A DNA stretch of 64,000 nt, taken from positions 62,001-126,000 of the forward strand of contig NC_064654.1 in NCBI RefSeq assembly GCF_001723175.1, in the 5' to 3' direction. The notes below the pieces were generated by a model. It was not told where the DNA came from and did no database searches. It saw nothing but the letters and a program-made list of their open reading frames with translations. Below are positions 50,314-63,175 of the stretch, in pieces; position 1 is the first letter of the stretch, and each line of letters starts with the position of its first letter. The translations under genes were made by a program, and so were the position numbers. The DNA is from Penicillium oxalicum. Taxonomy: Eukaryota > Ascomycota > Eurotiomycetes > Eurotiales > Aspergillaceae.

Positions 50314-50923
50314 GATGTTCAAGGCAACAGAGACCGAGAAACGACATATCACGGAGAGAGGGGATCGGGTCAGGCACAACAATACGTCCGTGCGACCGGA
50401 TTCTTGGCTGCGTGTACTCCATTTCCTGCCCGCTATGCAGTCAACTGACTACTCAGCTTCCAAAATCTCACTGTGGCCCCGCTACAAATTAGACTTCTTA
50501 CCCGAATCCCTATCATCTTCTCTGACCGCACCCAATTGCTTCGTTGTCGCATGTGACATGTATGTTACCGATGCATCTCCCATATGACTCTCGGTCTCGA
50601 TTTTCCCTGCGACTTCCCTTTTCAATTTCATTTTCGTTTCGTACCATGCTTTACCATGCCACCATTTTGGAATTTTGGTTCAAAAATAATGTAGTCCGAG
50701 ATTGGACCTCCACGAAATGTGGAAAAGATTCGCATATGTGGGCTTTGAGTGTCAGGTGCTGCAGCCTGCGGCAGAGAACACATGTGTTGACATTAGCTGT
50801 TCCATCTTGAAGGATAGAAAATTGAACAACGATCTTGCTCTTCTCTTTTCCAACACTGAGCCAAACTCTTACTGCTGTTGTGTATCTATGTGCCGTGCAC
50901 AATCACTTTCAGCCGCTCTAAGT
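50314..50923 (+). promoter_or_regulatory. PKS upstream region
   Basis: This is the region between the HsbA-like stop and the chosen PKS start. An open frame continues upstream to 50702, and an in-frame ATG at 50888 is an alternative PKS start, but that sequence shows no PKS similarity. TCCACGAAATGTGGA (50709-50723) is an inverted repeat with half-sites in the opposite order to the left-cluster palindrome. Confidence 0.45.
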
Positions 50924-53900
50924 ATGCCGTCAAAATCACTCTGTCATGACTCCCACGTCCTAGAATATTCCGGACCAGAACCATTGGCGATCGTTGGGAT
51001 GGCCATGCGGCTCCCCGGAGGTATCAACTGTGCTGAGAAGTTCTGGGAGTTTTTAGTTGAGCAAAAGGACGGGCACGGCAAAGTTCCAAAATCGAGATAT
51101 AACGTCGATGCCTTTCATCATCCCGCTCGAGCTGGTTCGGTGCGAACGCAACATGGGTATTTTCTGCAAGAGGATCCCACATACTTTGATCATCAATTTT
51201 TCTCAATTACCCCTTATGAAGCAGCCCGTCTTGATCCACAGCAACGGCTATTGCTTGAAGTCATCTACGAATGTATGGAGACTGGTGGACAAGTAGGCTG
51301 GCGAGGAAAGGGAAGAAACATCGGATGTTTTGTCGGAGTGTTTGGCGAGGATTGGTATGACTTGCAGTCTAAGGATACGCAAAGAATCGATCGGTATCAT
51401 GTTCTGGGAACGGGATACTTTGCTCTCTCCAACCGAGTCTCATATGAATTCGACTTTACAGGCCCGAGGTATCAGTTCACTAAGCTGCTCACTGACACCA
51501 TTGTTTCGGCGACATTGTTCATGCCAGCAGCTGACCAAGATATCAAACCACAGCATGACGTTGGCGACGGGATGCTCCGCATCAATGGTTGGTCTCCATG
51601 AGGCATGCCAAGCAGTACTTGCGGGGGATTGCGAGTCAGCTGTAGTGGCAGGCACTAATTTGATTCTTACTCCCACTATGACAACAACCATGTCTGACAA
51701 TCTGGTACTTTCGCCCACTGGAGTCTGTCGAACTTTCGATGCCAAAGCAGACGGGTATGGTCGTGGAGAGGGCGTCAACGCTGTTTACATCAAGCGACTC
51801 GCAGATGCCATACGAGATGGTGACCCTGTGCGTGGGGTGATTCGTGCTACTGCAACTAATTGTGACGGAAAGACGCCGGGAATCACAACTCCCGGATCGG
51901 CAACACAGATGCAGCTGATTCGCAAAGCATATCAGCGTGCTCAAATCGAAGATATCACAAAAACAGCATTTTTTGAATGTCATGGCACAGGGACTGTGGC
52001 AGGAGATACTGCTGAAACCTCGGTAGTGGCAGAGCTGTTTCGTGAGACAGGTGTACTTATCGGATCGGTGAGTTCTCCAAACCAGCATCATGATAACTAA
52101 AGAATTTGAACTAATTAAGCTATTTTTGCAGGTCAAACCAAATGTGGGGCATTCTGAGGGTGCTTCTGGAATCACAAGTATCATCAAAACGGTTCTGGCA
52201 CTCGAGAGACGAGTCATTCCGCCTAATATCTTTTTCAAAACACCAAACCCTAGCAGTAGGTTTTGCTCTGAATTTCAGCAACACAAATACTGCTAATAAT
52301 CAATCCAGTTCCCTTCGAGGAATGCAAACTTGTGGTACCAGTAGAAGCGATGCCATGGCCTGACCACAAAGATCTGCGGGCGAGCGTTAACTGTTTCGGC
52401 ATCGGCGGTGCCAACGCCCATGTACGCCCATTGTTCCCACTTTTTGCACAGTCGTTAACCTGAAATGACGAGGTGAACAGGTAATCTTGGAGCCCGCTCC
52501 AGAGCTTGAGCTAAAGTCAGATAACCTTCCTGCCGGTTTGTCTAGGAAGTTACTTCTCGTCTCCGCAGGTAGAAAAGAGGCCCTCCTGAAGCGATCGGAA
52601 GACCTTGTGAGATTCGCGGATGAGAAAACACATTCTCTTGACGACATTGCATACACTTTAGGTGAGAGAAGGGAGCACCTGAAACATCGGACTTTTGCCA
52701 CGGCCTCTTCTTCAAATACCATCCGCTTCGATGAGGTACAATTTGAGACTGCCGCTGTCCCCGAGGTCACTTTCGTTTACACGGGCCAAGGAGCCCAATG
52801 GACGGGAATGGCGCGGGAGCTGATGACAGGATGTCAAATTTTCAAAAACCAAATATACCAGATTGATCACATCCTTCAATCTGCGATTCCTCCACCATCT
52901 TGGTCCATAAGAGGTAGGTGGTTCACAAATCAACGAGCTAAAAACTTCAAACGTTAACGTCCAACGTAAAAGCTGTTTTGATGGCTCCTGAAGCTGAATC
53001 AAGGATCAACGAGCCTGAGATTGCCCAACCCGTATGTACTGCCGTTCAAATTGCCCTCACGAGTATCTTGAGGAGGTGGGGAATCAAGATATCAAGTGTG
53101 GTTGGACATTCTAGTGGAGAGATTGCGGCGGCTCATACCTCTGGGGCCATTTCGCTTCGAAGTGCAATGATGATTGCTTATCATCGTGGTCGTCTCACTA
53201 AACTTGTTGTGAACGGATCAATGGCTGCGATTGGTCTCAGCCGTGTCGAAATTGAGCCGTGGTTGGCCAAGAATGCAGTCATTGCATGCGAGAATAGCCC
53301 ACTCAGCACCACCATATCAGGGGAGTCATTTGCTGTGACAAAGACAGTCGATGCAATCGAGGCTGCCTATCCGGATGCTTTCTGCCGTTTGTTAAGGGTG
53401 AATAAGGCCTATCACTCCCGTGCGTATTAGTCCTTGATGCCTTTCGATTCCAACTTGCTAATATTTTGAGAAGCACAAATGACGCCCATGGCTGGAGAAT
53501 ACGTTTCCGCAATTGCCTCTGAGATTGAGCATTCTGAGTACCTCTTGCCAATGTATTCAACAGTGACTGGCGAGAAGATCAACCTTCCGAGTGAGCTGAA
53601 TGCTGCCTATTGGAGCCAGAATTTGACTTCCACTGTGGAATTCAACAAAACCGTGCGAAAATTGCTCCAGGATAACTCACATCGTGACATTGTGTTTATC
53701 GAGATTGGGCCTCACAAAGCTCTCCAAGGTCCTTTACGTCAGATCATTGACTTGGTTCACCCCAAGAGTCAGACATGGTACATTCCAACTCTTTTACGGT
53801 GTCAAGACGCAGAGGAAACAGTTCTTCGAGCGGCTGGTATGGCTTGGGTTCGTGGAATCCATATTGAGCCAGCCGCAATCAACGGCTCCGGTAGAACAGT

Positions 53901-56900
53901 CCATTGCCTCCCACGATATCCTTGGTATCACAGTGAGCGACACTGGAGCGAGAGTCGCATCAGTGAAAATTGGCGGCTTCGAAAATTTCCACATCATGAG
54001 CTCCTCGGATCTAGGGTCTTGGAGACAAGCAGTCTCTACCCCCATTGGCGTAATCTGCTCCAAATACACGACTCTGCTTGGTTGAGTCATCACAAACTTT
54101 TCAAAGATATTGTTTTCCCTTGTGCTGGATATGTGGCGATGATAGGAGAAGCAATCCGACAACATTGTGGGTGCGATGGCTATGAAATCAAAAATCTGGT
54201 CTTGAAAAAGCCGTTGTTTCTACAAGAAACCACTGCTACCGAGATACTCACATCTTTGATCCCCGAGAGATTGAGTGACATTGCTGACTCTGAGTGGTTT
54301 GAGTTCACGATACTTGCATTGGATGGGCCAGAATGGAGCAAATACTGCCACGGATATGTTCGCTCAGCAGACCCCAACAAGTCTCCAACAGTCGTCAAGC
54401 AGCCACCCTGGGCACGCAAAGTTATTCCAAAGAATTGGTATCAGCTGATGAACCAGTTGGGATTGAAGTACGGACCTAGCTTTCAACGCATGCAGAGCAT
54501 AACCGTGGACCCTGTCGAGCATGTTGCTAATGCAACGGTGCAAAGTGTTCAAGCAGATGTGGATGGTCAGTATTTTGTGCACCCCACACTTATTGATCAA
54601 TGTCTACAACTTTTATCGGTCGCTGCGGTTAATGGATTACAGCGGCACGCCACATCACTCGCTATTCCAGCCTCTATTGACTTGATTCGCGTGACTGCTA
54701 CTAGCGGAAATGCTTGGCTTCAAGCAGAAACAGACTCCAGTACTTCCTCTACGAGACTATCCGGACATGTGAGCATGCTCAGTGACTCAGGGTCTACCCT
54801 TGTGATGACGGGAGCGACTTTCATGTCTTTGGCAAACGATGATGGAGATGACGAAAATCCGGTTCCACTTCTCTCTCAAATAGATTGGGCACCCTGTTTA
54901 GACTTGGACTCACCGCAAGCCTGGCTGCCTTTTGAAGACAAAGACAGAGGTGTCTCGTTAGTGGCAGAGCTCACTTGCTGCTACATGCTTGAGGCAGCCT
55001 CCCAGGTTCAACATGCGGCGGGCGCAACAGATCATCTTAAAAAGTATCAGAGATGGCTCACAAAAGTGAACTCCCAACTCAAATCAGGGACAACACAGCG
55101 CTTCCTTCACATCCCCTGGAATATGATGACCAAAGAAGAGAGAATGAATCAAGCGGCCGAGCTTCGCAGACAACTCAGTCTCTACGGAGCTGAAGTACAG
55201 AAGGTGGAGGAATTATTGAGACTCGTCGCACAGAACTGCCACGAAATTGTGACAGGAGAATTGTCGGCGCTGGAAATATTGAGTATAGAGCGCCTCCGTG
55301 CACTGTACGAGTTTGGAAGCTCACTCACAGATTTGAGTCCGTTTTTGAGAAGTTTCGCCCACTGGAATCCTCGAGCAAGAATTCTGGAGATTGGCGCAGG
55401 TACCGGTGCCACATGTGCTCAGGTAATCGGTGCTATGAAGCCCAGAGATGGAAAATCAACATTTCAAACGTACACGTTCACAGACATTTCTCCGATCTTT
55501 TTGTCTGCCGCAGCTGAGAGGTGGGGCCAGGAAGAGAGGATCGAGTTTAAGAAGCTCGATATCACCCGAGACCCCGAGGAACAGGGTTTCTTGCTGGAGT
55601 CTTACGACCTCGTCATCGCATCAAATGTAGGCTGGAGAGACAACCCGCCTCCACTGTGCAGCTCATTCAATGTTCGAAATCCCGACTAATTGATGACCAC
55701 AGGTTTTACACAGCACAAGTTCACTCTCAGAGTCATTAATTAATGTGAAAAAGCTCCTTGTCCCGGGTGGATTTCTAGTCTTGCAGGAGCTATGTCCCGG
55801 TAAGAACTGCCAGATGCGCATGCCGCGGATCGAAATTGATCTCTCATATCTCTGATATTGAATTCCAGAAATCTTGTACACAGACTTTATCATGGGTCTT
55901 CTACCAGACTGGTGGAATGGAAGCGACGATGGAAGACATGAGCGTCCTTATGTCAAGCCAGAACGCTGGCACGGCGAGCTTCTTGAAACCGGCTTTCTAG
56001 GCGCGATGTGCGTCACTCTGGACTACGAATATCCTTTTCAACAGAACGCCAATATTATTACTCGAAAGCCCATGGATTGTACGCCGGGACAAAAGATATC
56101 ACTCCTCTCGAGTCGGGTTTCTGGGGCGTGCGAGTGGGAAAGAATGCTGGAAGCATCGCTGCAAAACCATGGATACAGTGTGAATTGGTTCACAATGGAA
56201 TCTTTGCCGGCAGAAACGGATTGTATCATTTCGCTCATCGATTTATCATATCCTTCGCTCTACGACCTGGATGATGTTCGATTTGAGAAGATGAAGGCGC
56301 TCTTCGCGCTGAGTTCTAATTGCCCAATAATTCACCTGACTCGGAGCTTACAGATGAGCTGCCAAGATCCTCGTTTTGCTCTCGTTCTAGGTCTTTCCAG
56401 AACATTGCGTAGGGAAATAGTGGGAAGTATCACCACAGTTGAGCTTGATTGCCTGGATGGTGCAAGTGTTGATACGGTTGTCAGGTTATACAATCGGTCA
56501 AGACAGGTCGAAAAAAGCGGAAAACTCCGAGATGATGAATATATGATTCAGTCCGGACAGATTTTTGTCAGTCGAGTCAATTGGCGACCACTTCGCAAAC
56601 TATTGGAGCAGAAACCGTCGCTTGATTCACCACGGGAACTATTCGTTCAACGATACGGACTTCTTGACAGTTTATCCTGGGAAACAAAAAAAGCCAGAGA
56701 AAATCTGCTGGAGCCCATGCAACTGGAGGTCGACATCCAATTTGTGGGCCTGAACTTCAGAGTACGTCCACTAAAAACACGGATTGAACTTGCCCTTTCG
56801 CCGAGCTAAAACTGGAACCAAATAGGATCTTATGGTTGCACTGGGCGTGATGGGAGAGTCAAACGAGCTTGGTATCGAAGCAAGTGCGGTAGTACGCACG

Positions 56901-59137
56901 GTCGGTGCTGGTGTCGCCCGATTCAAACCCGGAGATCGCGTGCTCATTTGTGGCAAAGGCCTATTCCGGTCGCGAACTGTCGTCGATCAAACTCAGTGCA
57001 TTGGGATCCCTCCGAAACTACTATCAGAAGAAGCGGCCACGATTCCTGCAGTATATGCAACGGCATTCTATTCTTTGGTGACAATTGGTCAATTAGAGGC
57101 TGGCAAAGTAAGCAAATGAAAAAGACCTTGCTTTTGAAGACCGGACTACAAGTACTGACCTCTCGCGCAGAGTGTTCTAATCCATTGCGCGACCGGTGGC
57201 GTGGGGTTGGCCGCCATTCAGATTTGTCAGGAACTGAATGTGACAGTATGATTCAACCACGGCTTTTCCTGCTCAACAGATGAGTTGTGGCTGACCACCT
57301 TTGCAGATCTACGCCTCTGCTGGCTCACCCGAGAAGCAGGCTTACTTACAAGAAGAATATGGAATTCCGGCGACAAACATCTTCAACTCCAGAGATGATT
57401 CTTTCCTGCATGGCATAATGAATCGAACAGGTGGCGTGGGCGTTGATCTAGTCCTGAACTCCCTTGCTGGCAATTTGCTTCATGCGTCCTGGCGCTGCGT
57501 CGCCAAATTTGGCAAGATGGTCGAGTTGGGCAAGCGCGATTTCCTCGCCCATGGTAGCTTAGAGATGGATCTGTTCTATGGAAACAGATCTTTCTTTGGG
57601 GTTGATTTGCTGAGTATCATGGAAGAGCAGCCGCAAGTTTCACAGCGGTGGGTCTTGATCCGTTAACGCGATGTCCAAGAGGTCTGACTGACTGAAACTT
57701 GGCAGATTGATGAGTCAATTCGTGAACTGGTATACGGATGCAAAAATCCAGCCCATCAAACCCATGAGAATATTTGCCGCAAATGAGGTGGCAGAGGCTT
57801 TCAAATATATGCAAAGTGGAAAGCACATGGGCAAAATTGTGATAAGAATGCCCCGAGCCGACGAGCATGTCTCTGCCGAGCCTATCAAATTGCCCATGAC
57901 ACTTGATCCCACAAAGGCATATATTGTAGTGGGAGGCTTGGGCGGAATAGGACGTGCTTTAGGCAACTGGTTGGTGGAAAGGGGAGCTCGACACTTGATC
58001 ATCCTCTCTAGATCGGCTGGTTCCAGTGAAATTTCTCATCTATTCTCTTCAGAGCTCGAAAGGCAAGGCTGTGCGGTTCATATGGTGGCTGGAGATGTTT
58101 CTCGGAGTGAGGACGTCACGAAAGCCTTTTCCAGAGCTGCCGGTAAGGTCATTGGAGGCGTAATCCAGATGTCAATGGTACTTCAGGTATGCCAATACTG
58201 TCCTCTACATGTGTCTACTGCTTATTTTCAAGGGGCCCTAGCTAACTTGCGAGATCAGGATGAGAGTCTGGCAAAAATGACGCATGCTCAATGGTTGCAA
58301 ACAACCCAACCGAAAGTGAATGGTACTTATAATCTGCATCTTGCACTGAAAGAACACGAAAGGGGGCTGGATTTCTTTGTCCTCTTTAGTTCTATGTCAG
58401 GCATTGTCGGTACAGTTGGGCAGTCTAATTATGCTGCAGCAAACTCTTTCCTTGATGCGTTCGTCACATATCGTCGTCAAAAAGGGCTTCTTGCGTCTGT
58501 GCTCAACCTAGGCGTTGTTGAAGACATTGGCTGCGTTCATGAGGACTCAGCCACACTCAAGCGAGTGAAGGCCACTGGTGCTCGGACAATTCGGGAGGCC
58601 AACGTGGTCGAAGCGCTACATGCGGCAATATTGTCATCGAAATCGTCACCTTGCCGCGATGACCACACCTCCAGCGTGATGATGATAGGCGTGAGCTCGA
58701 CAAAATCTCTTTCTGCTCCGGGTGTGACACCTTTGTGGGGCCTTGACCTTAGGTTCTCTACGTTTGAGAACCTCTGGAGCAAAACCGGACAGGAATCAGA
58801 AGCAGAACGAACTGATCTCAAAGAGTTTCTCGGAGAGATTGAGAACAACCCGGATTTGCTTGACGATCCTTTAACAGAGATAAGAATCATGACAGAACTC
58901 TGCAAGCTGATCAATGCTCACATGGCTCGAGATGAAAGTGAAAATGAAGACATGGCGAGCATCCCCATTGATTCTTTAATGTCGATTGAGATTCGAAATT
59001 GGTTCCGAAGACAATTGGCAATGGACATTAGTCTGACGGAAATCTCCAAGGCCGGAACCGTTGGAGGGCTCAGTCGGATCTGCGTGAGTACACTAAAGGA
59101 GAGGTACGCCACGTCTGAAAAGGGCCCGCAAAGGTGA
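50924..59137 (+). CDS. Highly reducing polyketide synthase (KS-AT-DH-MT-ER-KR-ACP)
   Basis: This gene encodes an iterative type I PKS of about 2458 aa in 14 inferred exons. Exons end at 51468, 52067, 52255, 52421, 52913, 53419, 55626, 55799, 56761, 57107, 57245, 57647, 58186 and 59137. All 13 introns (53-85 nt) keep the phase. Motifs: KS Cys near 189 (TGCSAS), CHGTGT and [17 protein letters not shown] (Ser about 623) with HSPQM rebuilt across a splice; [14 protein letters not shown] near 931, where the usual Gly of HxxxGxxxxP is Lys; a methyltransferase SAM motif [10 protein letters not shown] near 1364; [10 protein letters not shown] near 1874; KR GGLGGIG near 2082; and a single ACP with IDSLMSIE (Ser about 2404). 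No release domain follows, so offloading needs a partner. The product should be a largely reduced, possibly alpha-methylated chain. The adjacent monooxygenase is the likely tailoring enzyme. Confidence 0.95.
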
Positions 59138-59884
59138 CGGGACTACCAGTGAACTATGTTTGAAACCCTAGAGAGATTGAAATGAAGCCTGGACTTCAAC
59201 TGTGGGGTGGATATCCGGCAGAAAGCTGGCTGCAAAAAATGAATTTGGTCCTCCATGTATTTAATACCTGGGTAATAATGTGCCATAAATACAGTCCCCT
59301 CCCACTTCTTCACCTTCCACATTGGGTCTGAAAGAACTGAGCTTCTTCACGCAAATAATGCCTAAAAAGTCTCCATGATAATGGCTTGCGTATCGAAGGA
59401 TCTCTTTATTAAGTGCAATCCGCCATTGATCTGGCAGTTCAGAGTGCTCCCACGTCAATCGTGAAGGCCGCCAGCCATTGCATGGAAGTGATCTTACGAT
59501 GAGACAATCGAGCCCGAATCAGGCGGTCATCGATTCTCACTTGGTCTCCAACCCGGCAGTAATGCAAGACTCCTTGAAAGCGAGTCGCTGCGAACTTTTC
59601 ACCCTCTCAAAAAAATCGCACTGACAATGCCCGTTGATCAATCCCAAACAGTCGAAGTATTTCATATTCCAAATCGAAAATTCCTGTGCCGCTATGCCTG
59701 AGATATGACTTGCAATTCAGTAGGTGCACCCTTTCTCAGGGGAAAAGAGTATTCGGTGAACTAGAGCACCCCTTGCTTCCGACGTGGGAACATCTCTAAT
59801 CAAATGCGCCTAAAGGCAGGCCTTTCAACGTTAATCATCCTCCAAGTCTTCCTCCGGAATATTTTTACCTCGGGCACTTTAGGC
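59138..59884. other. Intergenic, PKS 3' side and monooxygenase promoter
   Basis: About 750 bp hold no convincing gene. The right part is the promoter of the monooxygenase. An in-frame ATG at 59804 would add 27 residues to that protein. No cluster palindrome was found. Confidence 0.45.
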
Positions 59885-61510
59885 ATGAGCAAATCTCAGA
59901 CGAATCCTGACTTCCAGGTCATCATTGTTGGTGCAGGCATTTCTGGCATTGGATTTGCCTGCCAGCTGCAGCGAAGACTAGGCTGCACTCAATTCATGAT
60001 CTACGAAAGCCAGGATGGAATAGGGGTAAACCCTTCTCCCCCGCAGCCTTTTCATCCCGCATCTTATCTCTCGAAGTTGAAACTGATTGCCTGACAAGGG
60101 AGTTTGGTGGAGTCACCGTTATCCGGGTGTAGCCACAGACTCGTAAGTCATTAGGGCCACAATTGCCCTACCTGCAAATTTCCTCATTTGAGTGACTGAC
60201 GTACTAACCGTAGGCCGTCGCCATTGTACTCCTTTACCTTCGCCAATATGCCAAAGACATCTCGTCCGCAAGCCACGGGTGATGAGATGCGTGAGTACCT
60301 GTTCTCGGTGTGCGCCTGCAATGGAATCCTAGATAGGATTCAGCTCAACACAGTCGTCACTAGGGTGACCTGGGAACCCATCAACGAAATTTGGAATGTT
60401 ACTATTACCTCAAATGGAAAAGAGTCAACGGTTAGCGCTAAAGTGGTCATCAGCGCTGTGGGTAAGTTTGGAGCTCCTGATACGTCAATATTACAATCGA
60501 TTTCGGGGGTCAATTCCTTCACCGGACCAATTATTCACACTGCACTCTGGGATGAAACCGTGCAACTTCGAGGGAAAGATGTGATAGTCATAGGTGCGGG
60601 CTGCAGTGCTGCACAACTATTGCCTCAGCTCCTTGCAAGCAATGTGCAAGTGAGGTCTGTGACCCAGATCATGAGGTCTCCTCATTGGGTTACGCGCAAC
60701 CCTTATGTCGGCCACGCCGTTGATTTTTGGAATCTTGTTGTGTCGCCAATGTTGGGGTTCTCGTGGGGTGCTCTGGCAGTGAGGCTGGTCTTATTCCTCT
60801 TGTACGAAATATTCTATTTCGTCTTTTACCGGGATTTCATTTTCAGGAACATGGCACAAACATGGCTGAAACAACGGCTGCTGCAATATCTTGAGTCGGA
60901 AGCACCAAAAGAAAGCAATGCAGCCCTCAAGCCGAGGTACTGGTTTGGGTGTAAACGGGTGATCGTCGACCCCGGTTGGTATGCTGCGCTCAAGGATCCA
61001 AGGTCGCGCCTTGTCCTGTCTCGAAGTACCTTACACCTTCAGGACAATTTTTTGACTGTCGGCGGCACGGACAGTAAAGAGAGATTTCACGCAGATGTCA
61101 TCATTCTGGCCACAGGCTACAACCCCTCCGCAAGTTTGCTCTCGTCGATTCAAGTTTGCGGCCGAAACGGAGCTGACTTGCAAAAAACGTGGACGACGCG
61201 GGGTGGTCCACAAGCATATTTGGGGCTCGCAGTGGATCAGTTCCCCAACTTCTACATGTTGTTTGGTCCCAATTCGTCTGTCAGTCACGGGAGCGTCATG
61301 GCGATCATCGAAAATTCCATTGATTATGTTCTGCAGCTTTTACGCCCGGTATTAGCAGGTGAGATTTCAACGGTGGAAATCAAGATGGGGCCATGTTCTG
61401 CTTGGACAGAGAGAATTCAAAACGCCACCAAGGAGTCGGTCTGGGTACGAGGAGGCTGCAACAATTGGTACATCGATGAGAACGGATGGAACTCTATGAT
61501 CTACCCGTAA
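59885..61510 (+). CDS. Baeyer-Villiger-type flavin monooxygenase
   Basis: This is a class B FAD/NADPH monooxygenase of about 493 aa. Exons are 59885-60025, 60099-60142 and 60214-61510, with 73- and 71-nt introns in phase. The first Rossmann motif GAGISGIG binds FAD. The splice rebuilds the GVWWSHRYPGV region. FTGPIIHTALWD matches the FxGxxxHxxxW fingerprint of Baeyer-Villiger enzymes. The second Rossmann motif is GAGCSAAQ, and ATGYNP closes the core. A hydrophobic stretch around the middle (WGALAVRLVLFLLYEIFYF) is typical of this fungal subfamily. The 59885 ATG is favoured over 59804 because the FAD motif follows soon after. A late GTAAGT at the stop codon leaves open a further small 3' exon. 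It probably oxidises the PKS product next door. Confidence 0.9.
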
Positions 61511-62543
61511 GTAACATTTATCAACCCGAGAACGGTCTTCTTGCTAGTAATCGATCTCACCGCCGGCGGTTGTGAGACTAATGCACCAGACATTGTCGTA
61601 GATTCTCACAAACTTATCATCTCTACACCTGTTTCCGTCCAGACTGGAGTCATTGGAGTGTCGATGCAGAGTCCAACACACAGAAAGAAAGGTCAACCGG
61701 TCCAGTCAAAGACATATCTTCAACCGATTTAGCTAGATGCTACAGATAGATGGAACGATCCCAACACTCTTCTCGATGAAGATCATCGTGTCTGACTTGA
61801 AATGAATGTGCAGTACGACTGGCATGGTCACTTGCAACTTAGAATCTTTGTACATGTGAATGCTTAAAATCGGATTGAGACTTTCGCTGTAAGGTAAAAA
61901 ATACATGATTAATGAATTTTTCAAAATTCGGACTGTTTAATCTTATCAACCACGCCGAACTTAAGGGCGCTCGACCGTAGATGCTGGTGGTTGTGTGTGA
62001 GGTAATGAGAACGTCTGATGATACAAATCAGGAATCTTGACCAGCTTCCGCAGCCTGAAGGAGCCGAGAAATTATCTCAGGTGTCACCAAGTTCAATTTC
62101 GATTAGCTCATGACCAAACATGAGACATGTTTACGGAGATTGGCGAAAATGAAAATCAAAGTGAGGTCAGTATGAGCGATGGATGGCATCGTGGTACGAC
62201 TGTATTGGAGGGCCGTCCGAGACGTTCAAGATGCCAGAATGATTGCTGATATTTACTTATTACTACCTGGTTCTTCGTTGTCTCGGACTCCACTATCATC
62301 CTGTTAAGACTGCATACATCGTATAGATATTCAACCCGTCCATAGAGCTTATATCACCCGGTAATACAAGAAACCCCCAGTGAACTATAAGCACGCTTCA
62401 TGACACCATGTCCATAGCGGTTTCATTAGAGCTAGGTTGTTTGTCGAATATGCTCCGCGTGCTGACCTTCTCCTCCCCCCCCTTTCTTCAAGCCGATCGG
62501 ATCTTTCACGCAGCGCTGCGGGATAAGCCGATCCCTTGTGACT
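61511..62543. other. Intergenic region
   Basis: About 1 kb of AT-rich DNA lies between the monooxygenase and the hemerythrin-like gene. I saw no gene with recognisable motifs and no cluster palindrome. A C-rich patch lies about 62468-62486, shortly before the next start codon. Confidence 0.45.
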
Positions 62544-63175
62544 ATGGCACCTCGAATTATCAATGCAGTTACGGCAGATCATAGACAGATTGAGGATTGT
62601 TACAGCAAAGTTTTAAGCTCTCCCCATAATGATGAGAAGACTTGGTGGCAGAATCTCTTTACCTGGGAGTTGGCTCGTCACTCGATTGACGAGGAATTGG
62701 TCATCTGTCCCCGGTTCGAAAAGAAGGTTCCAGAGGGCCGGGCTATGGCAGAGGAGCATCGACGAGAACACCAATCTGCATGTCTCTAATACCAGTCTCG
62801 CATCTGCGGATGAGCTAAAACGTTGACAAAGGTCAAAGAGCAACTAAGGCAATTCCAGGATATGATTCCCACGAACCCACAGTTTGAGCCCACCCACAAG
62901 GCACTGGTGCAGGACCCTTTGCAGCATATCCATGAAGAGAAGAATGACGACCTGCCGAAGCTCGAAGGAAGTCTTTCCCCAGAAGACAGCGAAAGTCTCG
63001 CCAAGTCGTTGGGTAGGACCAAGATGTTCGTCCCCTCGCGTTCTCACCCCAGCGCCCCGATAGGCCCCCCGTGAAGACAGCGATCGGGCTTCTGACAGCT
63101 CCGATTGACCATCTGGGAGATCTTTTTCGGAGGTGGCCCCATACGTCTGGTGTGCCCAACCCATCGGCCAAGTGA
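62544..63175 (+). CDS. Hemerythrin-like (HHE) domain protein, apparent frameshift
   Basis: This is a small HHE cation-binding protein. Exon 1 (62544-62777) starts MAPRIINAV and contains the iron-ligand pattern DHRQIEDCY, then RHSIDEE and EEHRREH. The best join to exon 2 (from 62832) uses a GC donor (TCT|GCATGT) and an AAAG acceptor, a 54-nt GC-AG intron that yields HQSVKEQL. The open frame stops at 63074 after a run of six C (63065-63070). One extra C would continue into another frame with family-like sequence (GLLTAPIDHLGDLF) and end at 63175. So the annotated frame is about 158 aa and the likely ancestral protein is longer. It is either a recent frameshift or a homopolymer sequencing error. 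The role is unknown; relatives bind oxygen or iron. Confidence 0.65.

Noticed and set aside
50702..50923. PKS start at 50702 or 50888
   Set aside because: The extra residues are Cys-rich and unlike any PKS N-terminus. The ATG at 50924 leaves a normal short leader before the KS domain, though 50888 remains possible.
58187..58258. In-frame extension of the PKS KR domain
   Set aside because: The 72-nt segment keeps the frame but splits a conserved KR stretch and has good splice signals, so it was treated as an intron.
61202..61210. GTGGTCCAC in the monooxygenase gene as another copy of the cluster palindrome
   Set aside because: It has a one-base spacer and lies inside coding sequence, so it does not match GTGGNNCCAC or the promoter location.
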